A stretch of DNA of 64,000 nucleotides from Erythrobacter sp. HKB08 (GTDB taxonomy: Bacteria > Pseudomonadota > Alphaproteobacteria > Sphingomonadales > Sphingomonadaceae), in assembly GCF_004114695.1 (NCBI RefSeq), contig NZ_CP035310.1, forward strand, positions 186,001 through 250,000, written 5' to 3'. The notes below the pieces were generated by a model, which was given only the letters and a program-made list of their open reading frames with translations, was not told where the DNA came from and made no database searches. The position numbers and the translations under genes were made by a program. This document shows positions 26,202-33,203 of this stretch, in pieces. Within the stretch, counting starts at the first letter, position 1, and the number at the start of each line of letters is the position of its first letter.

Positions 26202-27251
26202 TTACTCCGCCGCGACACCCTCGCCGAACATGTCGGGGCCGTCGTCGAGGGCTTCTTCCTCGTTTGCGGCCTTGGCTTTCTGGCGCTTGTCGAAGCTCGA
26301 CCAGACGTCCTGCCAGTTGCCCTTGGTCGCGCCCTTGGAATATTCGGTCGCGCGGGTTTCGAAGAAGTTGGCGTGCTCGACACCGTTGAGCAGCGGGGCG
26401 AGCCAAGGCAGCGGGTGGTCGTCGACCATGTAGATCGCCGGCAGGCCGAGCTGCGACAGGCGCCAGTCCGCGATGTAGCGGATGTACTTCTTGATTTCCT
26501 TCGCCGTCATGCCCGGGACCGGGCCGTCCTCGAACGCGAGGTCGATGAAGGCATCCTCGAGCCGCACGGTCTTCTGGCAGCAGTCGATGATGTCTTCCTT
26601 GACCGCCTTGGACAGGCAGTCGCGTTCCTTGGTGAAGGCGTGGAACAGGCGGGTGATGCCTTCGCAGTGGAGGCTCTCGTCGCGGACCGACCAGCTGACG
26701 ATCTGGCCCATGCCCTTCATCTTGTTGAAGCGCGGGAAGTTCATCAGCATGGCGAAGCTGGCGAAGAGCTGGAGCCCTTCGGTGAAGCCGCCGAACATCG
26801 CCAGCGTGCGGGCGATATCCTCGTCGTTGTCGACGCCGAATTCCTGCAGGTAGTCGTGCTTGGCCTTCATCTCCTCGTATTCGAGGAACATGCCGTATTC
26901 GCTTTCCGGCATGCCGATCGTGTCGAGCAGGTGCGAATAGGCGGCGATGTGCACCGTCTCCATGTTGGAGAAGGCGGCGAGCATCATCTTGACCTCGGTC
27001 GGCTTGAACACGCGGCCGTATTTCTCGTGGTAGCAGTCCTGCACCTCGACATCGGCCTGGGTGAAGAAGCGGAAGATCTGGGTGAGCAAATTGCGCTCGT
27101 GATCGGTCAGGTTCTGCGCCCAGTCGCGGCAATCCTCGCCGAGCGGAACTTCCTCCGGCATCCAGTGAATCTGCTGCTGGCGTTTCCAGAAGTCGTAAGC
27201 CCACGGGTATTCGAAGGGTTTGTAGGTCTTGCGGGCTTCGAGCAACGACAT
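26202..27251 (-). CDS. nrdB: Ribonucleoside-diphosphate reductase class Ia, beta subunit
   Basis: 349 residues; houses the di-iron/tyrosyl radical cofactor for dNTP synthesis. Ligands are visible as D67 (FTQADVEV), E98 and H101 in NMETVH with radical Y105 four residues later, and the second set in GFTEGLQLF and RDESLHCEG (Glu, Glu, His). The spacing E-x2-H-x3-Y is identical to E. coli R2. The C-terminal tail ends MFGEGVAAE. The partner nrdA is 2.4 kb upstream on the same strand instead of adjacent. The 208-bp upstream region has four GANTC sites between 27291 and 27374. Confidence 0.96.
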   Translation of the reverse strand: MSLLEARKTYKPFEYPWAYDFWKRQQQIHWMPEEVPLGEDCRDWAQNLTDHERNLLTQIFRFFTQADVEVQDCYHEKYGRVFKPTEVKMMLAAFSNMETVHIAAYSHLLDTIGMPESEYGMFLEYEEMKAKHDYLQEFGVDNDEDIARTLAMFGGFTEGLQLFASFAMLMNFPRFNKMKGMGQIVSWSVRDESLHCEGITRLFHAFTKERDCLSKAVKEDIIDCCQKTVRLEDAFIDLAFEDGPVPGMTAKEIKKYIRYIADWRLSQLGLPAIYMVDDHPLPWLAPLLNGVEHANFFETRATEYSKGATKGNWQDVWSSFDKRQKAKAANEEEALDDGPDMFGEGVAAE

Positions 27252-27401
27252 GTTGTGTCTCCGTGGGTCTGGTTCAGCTTTCCATATAGGGAATCAGAAG
27301 GCCGATTCGAAGGCAAGGGAAAAGGATTCGGCGGGGATAATTCGGGACAAAAAATGCTTGCGCCGGCGCGACTCGCGGATGTGCCCCGAGAAGGGAGGCG
27401 C

Positions 27402-27427
27402 GGAACGGTCTGCGCACGTCGCGCGTT
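27402..27427 (+). promoter_or_regulatory. EcfG (general stress sigma factor) promoter candidate
   Basis: GGAAC (27402-27406), 17 bp, CGTT (27424-27427): an exact match to the alphaproteobacterial EcfG consensus GGAAC-N16/17-CGTT. It would start transcription near 27434, about 25 nt before the AAGGAG ribosome site and ATG 27460 of the small acidic protein gene. Confidence 0.7.
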
Positions 27428-27459
27428 GATGGGGAAAGGAAATACGAAGGAGTACCCCC

Positions 27460-27771
27460 ATGAGCCGCTACGAAGGCGAATATGCCCCGAACGACCAGCG
27501 CGACGTCACCCTGAAGGCCGGCGAAGGTTCGATCGAACCCGACCGCACCGGCCCCGAGATCGAGGCGATGCGCGACGACGAGAGCTCCGATGGCGCGCAG
27601 GTGAGCTACGGCAACAGCCGCACTGCCGACGGCACGATGGAGCAGGACCTCGCGACCGAGAACCTCGGCAACCGGCAGGCTGCAGCCGACCAGGTGATCG
27701 TCGGAGAAACCTCCGACCGCCCGGACGTGCGCGCCTATGCCGACGCCAACCCGACGGTCCAGTCGGCCTGA
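27460..27771 (+). CDS. Small acidic, probably disordered protein (stress-type)
   Basis: 103 residues with a good ribosome site (AAGGAG). Rich in Asp, Glu, Gly, Thr and Ser, no hydrophobic core, no cysteine: likely disordered (EIEAMRDDESSDGAQVSYG, QVIVGETSDRPDVRAYAD). No family recognised. An exact EcfG promoter lies in front and a strong terminator behind, so it is probably a monocistronic member of the general stress response. Confidence 0.75.
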   Translation: MSRYEGEYAPNDQRDVTLKAGEGSIEPDRTGPEIEAMRDDESSDGAQVSYGNSRTADGTMEQDLATENLGNRQAAADQVIVGETSDRPDVRAYADANPTVQSA

Positions 27772-27847
27772 TCACCAGCTTACGAAAAGAGGGGTAGTTC
27801 GGGCTTGCCCGTTTCCTCCCCTTGGCGGGCCCGGCCCGCACCCCCGC

Positions 27848-27881
27848 GCCCCGTCTCCCCAGTGGAGGCGGGGCGTTTTTT
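27848..27881 (+). terminator. Intrinsic terminator
   Basis: GCCCCGTCTCC (27848-27858) pairs with GGAGGCGGGGC (27864-27874, one wobble) around a 5-nt loop, followed by G and six T residues. It ends the transcript of the small acidic protein gene. Confidence 0.9.
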
Positions 27882-27882
27882 G

Positions 27883-27946
27883 CGCCCTACCGCTTCGCTA
27901 CTTGAGGGCGTTTTTGTCCGCCCTATCGCTTCGCTGCTTGAGGGCG
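27883..27946. repeat. Two tandem 28-bp hairpin repeats
   Basis: Unit 1 (27883-27910) and unit 2 (27919-27946) are identical at 26 of 28 positions, 36 bp apart. Each starts CGCCCTA and ends TGAGGGCG, so each folds into a hairpin (CGCCCT with AGGGCG); unit 1 is followed by TTTTTG like a terminator. They lie between the terminator at 27848 and the stop of the convergent small gene at 27970. Confidence 0.75.
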
Positions 27947-27969
27947 GGATGCCAGCCTATCGGGGTGGT

Positions 27970-28149
27970 TCAGGCCAGCATCCCGCCGAGGACGAAGGCG
28001 AGGGCCAGTGCGCCTGCGCCGACCAGCGCCATGATCGGCGCATTCTTCTTCGCGCGGGCCGCTTTTTCCGGGTCCTTGATGAGCTTGTGCGGGATGACCA
28101 TCATCAGGATCCCTGCAAGCAGCAGCGCCAGTCCACCGTACGTCAGCAT
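27970..28149 (-). CDS. Small membrane protein (59 aa)
   Basis: ATG 28149 to TGA 27970 encodes 59 residues: MLTYGGLALLLAGILMMVIP (helix 1), a strongly basic loop (HKLIKDPEKAARAKKN), then a second helix ALVGAGALALAFVLGGMLA. AGGGGAG lies upstream of the start. Codon use is like the neighbours. No family is recognised; the two-helix hairpin with a charged loop is common in small stress-related membrane proteins. It lies between two EcfG-preceded genes. Confidence 0.7.
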   Translation of the reverse strand: MLTYGGLALLLAGILMMVIPHKLIKDPEKAARAKKNAPIMALVGAGALALAFVLGGMLA

Positions 28150-28279
28150 ATCGAAACTCCCCTTCCGCTTGCCCCTGTTGGAGCAGGCGCGGAGGCCCGC
28201 TGGAATGCCATGGAACTGGCAGTCCGGGACCTGTCGGACACCACAACCAGCGAGCCGTGCATGGGCGTCGACGAAGCGA

Positions 28280-28305
28280 GGAACGGAAGCGCCCTTCCGC
28301 CCGTT
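28280..28305 (+). promoter_or_regulatory. EcfG promoter candidate before DUF2171 gene
   Basis: GGAAC (28280-28284), 17 bp, CGTT (28302-28305): the second exact GGAAC-N17-CGTT match in 900 bp. The predicted start near 28312 leaves a 30-nt leader before ATG 28342. Confidence 0.7.
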
Positions 28306-28341
28306 ATCCTAGTGTAACCAATTCAAACACAAGGGAATTTT

Positions 28342-28584
28342 ATGTTCGAGAAGCTTCGCATCAAGGAACACATGGAAGTCGCAAATTCGGAAGGCGAGCA
28401 CGTCGGTACGGTCGATGCCGTGCAGGACGACAACATCAAGCTGACCAAGTCGGACAGCGCCGATGACATGCACCACTTCCTCTCGATGAACGATGTCGAC
28501 CGGATCGACGACAACCGCATCTACCTCAAGTCGGATGCGCATGTTCCGGAAGGCCTCGGCACCAAGGCGACGATGGACGCCTAA
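28342..28584 (+). CDS. DUF2171 family protein
   Basis: 80 residues. The N-terminal part KEHMEVANSEGEHVGTVDAVQDDNIKL is the PRC-barrel-like strand pattern of DUF2171, then HHFLSMNDVDRIDDNRIYL. A short soluble cytoplasmic protein of unknown function. It is flanked by an exact EcfG promoter and a terminator, so it is probably a single-gene general stress unit. Confidence 0.9.
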   Translation: MFEKLRIKEHMEVANSEGEHVGTVDAVQDDNIKLTKSDSADDMHHFLSMNDVDRIDDNRIYLKSDAHVPEGLGTKATMDA

Positions 28585-28623
28585 CCACAAGACACAAGAC
28601 GCGCGATACGGCGCGCCGGAAAT

Positions 28624-28659
28624 GCCCGGCTCTCCCACGCGGAGGGCCGGGCTTTCTGT
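28624..28659 (+). terminator. Intrinsic terminator after DUF2171 gene
   Basis: GCCCGGCTCTCC pairs with GGAGGGCCGGGC (28624-28635 with 28641-28652, one wobble) around a 5-nt loop, followed by TTTCTGTT. It is 40 bp past the DUF2171 stop. Confidence 0.85.
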
Positions 28660-28747
28660 TGCCGGTTACAAGCCCAAGGGTTCCTGCAGGCAGGCGGGTC
28701 GTCATGGGGAGACGAGTCGCTGGGACCCGCCCGCCCGCAGGGTTCGG

Positions 28748-28915
28748 CTATGCCGCCCGGGCCAGCGCCAGCAGGGCAAGGACACAGCCGAAAAGCGAAA
28801 GGAGCGGCCCAGCGGTGAGCGCGGTGCGCCTGGTATAATCGTCACGCCGGCCGACAGCGAATGCGACCACCCCGAGCCCGGCGCTCAGCAGCATGGCGCC
28901 CATATTGAACAACAT
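28748..28915 (-). CDS. Small membrane protein (55 aa)
   Basis: ATG 28915, preceded by GGGGAGA, encodes 55 residues: MLFNMGAMLLSAGLGVVAFAV as helix 1, a basic loop GRRDDYTRRT, then helix 2 (ALTAGPLLSLFGCVLALLAL). An upstream in-frame ATG at 28987 would add 24 polar residues without a ribosome site and is not preferred. The same two-helix architecture is seen in the 59-residue protein 600 bp away, but the sequences are not clearly homologous. Function unknown. Confidence 0.65.
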   Translation of the reverse strand: MLFNMGAMLLSAGLGVVAFAVGRRDDYTRRTALTAGPLLSLFGCVLALLALARAA

Positions 28916-29052
28916 CGAAATCTCCCCTCGCCGCGTTTCATCACGCTTGCGATGGATAGAGACTGGGGCGCAGCGAGCCTCATGCACAATGGCATGGATA
29001 TGGCTGCCAGGCTTATGGGACGCGCGAGCGAAGCGCTCTCAACAGGCTGGAA

Positions 29053-29328
29053 TCAGGAGTTTTTCTTCGAGGAGAACCAGCTACCTCCGCCCAGCACGGT
29101 GATGCCGAGGAAGAAGCCGAAGTCGTACCAGCCGCCGCGATTGGGAACGGCATAGACCGCGATGTCGGGATCGAAGAGCGAGCCGATAAAGGAAAACGGG
29201 AAGATGAATCCGTGCCACAGCCCGAGCCAGAAGCCGGGCGAACCCGCCTCCTTCGCCACGCCCGCGTCGATCTGCGAGGCGCATGCGCTAAGTAAGAGCG
29301 CCAGGCCGATAGCCAGCAACATCCTCAT
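29053..29328 (-). CDS. Small lipoprotein, function unknown
   Basis: 91 residues; signal peptide with lipobox LLLSAC (C16). The mature part is aromatic and glycine-rich (FWLGLWHGFIFPFSFIGSLF, then NRGGWYDFGFFLGI), suggesting it is buried in or lies on a membrane. It ends WFSSKKNS. Its ATG overlaps the stop of the preceding membrane-protein gene by 4 bp, so the two are co-translated. Confidence 0.72.
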   Translation of the reverse strand: MRMLLAIGLALLLSACASQIDAGVAKEAGSPGFWLGLWHGFIFPFSFIGSLFDPDIAVYAVPNRGGWYDFGFFLGITVLGGGSWFSSKKNS

Positions 29329-29714
29329 GTCAAAAACAGACCCGCAAGGATTACGGCGATGGAGAGACCGATATAGCCAATCTGCACACTCATGATGGAC
29401 GGAGGACGCATTGCCTCGACGAACTCTTCTTCGACTTCACGCCCACAATGTGCCTTGAGAAAAGAATATGCCGCGAACTGATGTTTGAGGTTCTGCGTAA
29501 AGCCACCCCAACATGCGACCATGAAGAGCGCGGAAAGCGAAACGACCATCGTACGGGTGTCGGAGGCAGTGAGTTGAACCAAAGCTGCGAATGTCGCCGC
29601 GATGCCTGCAAGATAGAGAGAGGCTAGCGCCAGCGACCCCAGTTTTAAGGTCGTCAGCGTCGCCATGGCATCCGATGGTTTAACAGCAAGCTCCGGAGCG
29701 TTGCTCAAGGACAC
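29325..29714 (-). CDS. Membrane protein, function unknown
   Basis: 129 residues with three hydrophobic segments (about 28-48, 58-76, 107-128) and a soluble loop FLKAHCGREVEEEFVEAMRPP between the second and third. Base composition is a little lower in GC than nrdA (one 60-base line at 29401 counts 33 G/C). It starts 3 bp after the nrdA stop, so it is probably expressed from the nrdA transcript with the lipoprotein gene. No family recognised. Confidence 0.65.
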   Translation of the reverse strand: MSLSNAPELAVKPSDAMATLTTLKLGSLALASLYLAGIAATFAALVQLTASDTRTMVVSLSALFMVACWGGFTQNLKHQFAAYSFLKAHCGREVEEEFVEAMRPPSIMSVQIGYIGLSIAVILAGLFLT

Positions 29715-29717
29715 CTC

Positions 29718-31754
29718 CTACTGGCAGCTCAGGCACTCCTCGTAGTCGGTCTGTTCGCCTGCGTTGAGTTCGAACTTGGTCGCTTCGGAGGTGTTGTCCG
29801 CCTCCACGCCGCCGGCGAAACCGGCGCGCTGGACCGACTTGGAGCGCAGGTAATAGAGCGACTTGATGCCCTTCTCCCACGCCTGGAAGTGCAGCATCAT
29901 GAGGTCCCACTTGTCGACGTCGGCCGGGATGAACAGGTTCAGCGACTGCGCCTGGTCGATATAGGGCGCGCGGTCGGCCGCGAATTCGAGCAGGTAGCGC
30001 TGGTCGATTTCGAAGCTGGTCTTGAAGGTCGCCTTTTCCTCGTCGCTCAGGAAGTCGAGGTGCTGGACGCTGCCGCCCTTCTCGAGGATCGAGTTCCACA
30101 CATTGGTCGAATCCTTCGACTTCTCGCGCAGGAGCTTCTCGAGATAGGGGTTCTTCACCACGAAGCTGCCCGAGAGCGTCTTGTGGGTGTAGATGTTCGC
30201 CGGGATCGGCTCGATGCAGGCGCTGGTGCCGCCGCAGATGATCGAGATCGACGCGGTCGGCGCGATCGCCATCTTGCAGCTGAAGCGCTCCATCGCGCCC
30301 ATTTCTTCCGCGTCCGGGCACGCGCCGCGTTCCTGCGCGAGCAGCATGGAAGCTTCCGATGCCTTGCCCTGAATGTGCTTGAACATCTTCAGGTTCCACA
30401 CCTTGGCCATGGCGCTTTCCATGGGGATGTTCTTCGACTGCAGGAAGGAGTGGAAGCCCATCACGCCGAGGCCGACGCTGCGCTCGCGCTCTGCGGAATA
30501 CTTGGCGCGGGCCATCTCGTCCGGCGCGCGGTCGATGTAGTCCTGCAGCACGTTGTCGAGGAAGCGCATGACGTCTTCGATGAAGGCCTTCTCGGTGCTC
30601 CACTCGTCCCACTTTTCGAGGTTGAGCGAGCTGAGGCAGCACACTGCCGTACGGTCGTTGCCGAGATGGTCGATGCCGGTCGGCAGGGTGATTTCCGAAC
30701 ACAGGTTCGAGGTCGAGACCTTGAGGCCCAGTTCGCGGTGATGCTTGGGCATCATGCGGTTCACCGTGTCGGAGAACACGATGTAGGGCTCGCCCGTTGC
30801 GAGGCGGGTTTCGACCAGCTTCTGGAACAGGCTGCGCGCATCGACATCGCCGCGAACCGTGCCGTCCTTGGGCGACTTGAGTTCGAAGCGCTCGCCCGCG
30901 CGCACCGCTTCCATGAACTCGTCGGTCAGCAGCACGCCGTGGTGCAGGTTGAGCGCCTTGCGGTTGAAGTCGCCGCTCGGCTTGCGGATCTCGAGGAACT
31001 CCTCGATTTCCGGGTGCGACACGTCGAGGTAGCAGGCGGCCGAACCGCGGCGCAGCGAACCCTGGCTGATTGCCAGCGTCAGCGAATCCATCACGCGCAC
31101 GAAGGGAATGATGCCGCTGGTCTTGCCGTTGAGGCCGACCGGCTCGCCGATGCCGCGCACGTTACCCCAGTAGGTGCCGATGCCGCCGCCCTTGGACGCG
31201 AGCCAAACGTTCTCGTTCCACGTGCCGACGATGCCGTCGAGGCTGTCGGAAACCGAATTGAGATAACACGAGATCGGCAGGCCGCGCGTCGTGCCGCCGT
31301 TAGACAGCACCGGGGTTGCCGGCATGAACCACAGCTTCGAGATATAGTCGTAGAGCCGCTGCGCGTGTTCCTGGTCGTCGGCATAGGCATCCGCGACGCG
31401 CGCGAAGAGGTCCTGGAACTTCTCGCCCGGCAGCAGGTAGCGGTCGATCAGCGTTTCCTTGCCGAATTCGGTCAGGTTCGCATCGCGCGATTCGTCGATC
31501 GTGATCTCGAAGCGGCGATCCATCACCTTCTTCGAATCGTCCTGCGGCGCGGCAGCAGCCTTTGCCGCTTCCATCATCGCGCCCGCGAGCGCTTCGTTCG
31601 CCTTTTCCGCGACGAGCTCTTCAGAGCCCTTGTCCGCCTTGTCCATCTTTACCGCAGCCTTCGCCTTCGCGGGGGTTTGCTTGGTCGGCGCGATCGTTTC
31701 TTCGGTGTCCTGATCGAGCCCCATCGCCGCATCGTCCCCAGTTCTGAATTCCAT
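29718..31754 (-). CDS. nrdA: Ribonucleoside-diphosphate reductase class Ia, alpha subunit
   Basis: 678 residues, shorter than E. coli NrdA (761). Residues 1-85 are a low-complexity Ala/Lys/Glu-rich region in place of the ATP-cone, so dATP overall-activity control through a cone is not expected. The catalytic barrel follows: PATPVLSNGGTTRGLPISCYL with the active-site cysteine, NLCSEITLPT, the active-site cysteine/glutamate region, and PTASISIICGGTSACIEP. The C-terminal redox pair is ECLSC (Cys-x2-Cys), closer than in E. coli. Start ATG 31754; later in-frame ATGs (for example at residue 11) are possible. nrdB lies 2.4 kb downstream. Confidence 0.95.
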   Translation of the reverse strand: MEFRTGDDAAMGLDQDTEETIAPTKQTPAKAKAAVKMDKADKGSEELVAEKANEALAGAMMEAAKAAAAPQDDSKKVMDRRFEITIDESRDANLTEFGKETLIDRYLLPGEKFQDLFARVADAYADDQEHAQRLYDYISKLWFMPATPVLSNGGTTRGLPISCYLNSVSDSLDGIVGTWNENVWLASKGGGIGTYWGNVRGIGEPVGLNGKTSGIIPFVRVMDSLTLAISQGSLRRGSAACYLDVSHPEIEEFLEIRKPSGDFNRKALNLHHGVLLTDEFMEAVRAGERFELKSPKDGTVRGDVDARSLFQKLVETRLATGEPYIVFSDTVNRMMPKHHRELGLKVSTSNLCSEITLPTGIDHLGNDRTAVCCLSSLNLEKWDEWSTEKAFIEDVMRFLDNVLQDYIDRAPDEMARAKYSAERERSVGLGVMGFHSFLQSKNIPMESAMAKVWNLKMFKHIQGKASEASMLLAQERGACPDAEEMGAMERFSCKMAIAPTASISIICGGTSACIEPIPANIYTHKTLSGSFVVKNPYLEKLLREKSKDSTNVWNSILEKGGSVQHLDFLSDEEKATFKTSFEIDQRYLLEFAADRAPYIDQAQSLNLFIPADVDKWDLMMLHFQAWEKGIKSLYYLRSKSVQRAGFAGGVEADNTSEATKFELNAGEQTDYEECLSCQ

Positions 31755-32235
31755 GTCTCGCCCCGCTCTTATCGAACATCGCGCCCTGCGCAGATGTTCC
31801 TCATCCGTTCGATTCGGCGAAGCTGTCTCCGCCTAGCATTTTTTCGCGTCCCGAAGGGGATTTACTTGTCCCCATCCTGTCCACAGGCGGGCCGACTCTC
31901 CCCCGATCGCGCCAGCAGCGCGGCCTGTGTCGATACAAGTTCTAGTGGGTCCCCCCGGGTCACGAACCACTAGATACTGAATCACTCGGGACTCACACGC
32001 AATAGGGTAAATCTCGGTTAACCGTGTTTGGTCGGTCCGCAGGCGGGGTGTGTTAGCTTGCTACAACGCAGCGACGCGTGGGAAATCCTTGGGTCGCGCG
32101 CTGCGCAAGCCAAAAAATGAATCCGTGAAAAAATTTATATGCGGAAAATGGGGATCGGGGGGCTTTGAATCAATCGAATCGAGCGGCGCAATTTTGCTGC
32201 GCCGCCCACCCCCTCGGGAGTCCCTCGGTAGATCC
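31755..32235 (-). promoter_or_regulatory. nrdA upstream region with NrdR-like boxes and GANTC cluster
   Basis: This 481-bp gap has no convincing gene. Two related 12-mers in opposite orientation, CAAGTTCTAGTG (31936-31947) and CACTAGATACTG (31968-31979), share CACTAGA and are about three helical turns apart, as in paired NrdR sites (consensus core CwAtATaTwG; 7 and 8 of 10 match). GANTC methylation sites occur at 31811, 31894, 31979, 31990, 32119, 32167 and 32176. A terminator for the next gene is not clear. Confidence 0.4.
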
Positions 32236-33126
32236 TCAGTTTTGGGCCGATTTGGCGTGCGACGCGATCTCGGCGGCGATGTCGTCGACCAGTTCGAGCG
32301 GCAGGTCGTGGCCCCAGCCGGGAATCGTCTTGATGCGCGCACCGGGGATGTGCTCGGCCGTGTCGCGACCGCCTTCGACCGGCACCAGCGGGTCGTCCTC
32401 GCCATGCAGCACGAGCGTCGGTGCGGTGATTCCCTTGAGCATCGGACGGCGATCGCCATCGGCGACGATGGCGGACAGGTGCCGCGTCGGCCCTTCGGGA
32501 TAGAAGCTGCGGCGCAGCGTCGCCGTGACGTTTTCGCGCAGCCGGTCCTCGGGCGCGGGGAAGCCGGGCGAGCCGATCGTGCGCGAAAGCTTCATGCCGT
32601 GCTGCACCAGCACTTCCTCATCGGTCGATTCGGGGCGCTTGATCAGCACCTGCATCGCTTCCTTCTTCGCCGGCGGCAGCTTGGGGTTGCCGGTGGTTGA
32701 AAAGATCGAGGTGAGCGAGAGCGTCTTGTCCGGATGGCGCGCGGCGACGTGCTGCGCGATCATCCCGCCCATGCTGCCGCCCACGATATGCGCCTGCGGG
32801 ATGTCGAGCGCATCGAGCAGCCCGGCACCGTCGTCCGCCATGTCGGCCAGCGTGTAAGGCACCTTGGGCGTGAATCCGAGCTTGGAGAGCAGCGTCATCT
32901 TGACGATGCCCGGCGCCTTCACCCCGTCGAACTTGTGGCTCAGCCCGATGTCGCGGTTGTCGTAGCGGATGACGCGAAAGCCATGCCCGTTGAGCGCCTC
33001 GACCAGCTCCATCGGCCACAGCGTCAACTGCGCGCCGAACCCCATGATGAGCAGCATCGCCGGATCATTGGCATTGCCGTGGTCTTCGTAATGGATAGTG
33101 ATCCCGTTGGCGGTTGTCTCGGGCAT
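32236..33126 (-). CDS. Alpha/beta-fold hydrolase
   Basis: 296 residues from ATG 33126 (MPETTANGITIHYEDHG, the normal start of the family). Oxyanion loop IMGFGAQ, nucleophile elbow GGSMGG (Ser near residue 118), acid in HGEDDPLVP and the histidine in GWGHDLP complete the catalytic triad. Resembles esterase / haloperoxidase-type hydrolases; the substrate is unknown. No signal peptide, so cytosolic. It is 77 bp after nadB on the same strand. Confidence 0.9.
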   Translation of the reverse strand: MPETTANGITIHYEDHGNANDPAMLLIMGFGAQLTLWPMELVEALNGHGFRVIRYDNRDIGLSHKFDGVKAPGIVKMTLLSKLGFTPKVPYTLADMADDGAGLLDALDIPQAHIVGGSMGGMIAQHVAARHPDKTLSLTSIFSTTGNPKLPPAKKEAMQVLIKRPESTDEEVLVQHGMKLSRTIGSPGFPAPEDRLRENVTATLRRSFYPEGPTRHLSAIVADGDRRPMLKGITAPTLVLHGEDDPLVPVEGGRDTAEHIPGARIKTIPGWGHDLPLELVDDIAAEIASHAKSAQN

Positions 33127-33203
33127 GTGGCGCTGTTCCTCTCTCGTCCGCAATTGGGATGCGGATCGTTCGGTGCGATTAGTTGCACGGCGAAACGTTT
33201 AGC

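Noticed and set aside
31862-31886. DnaA box in CTGTCCACA before nrdA
   Set aside because: Two mismatches to TTATNCACA and no second box at suitable distance.
32010-32030. CtrA site (TTAA-N7-TTAA) upstream of nrdA
   Set aside because: Only one half, GGTTAACC, is present; the second TTAA is missing.
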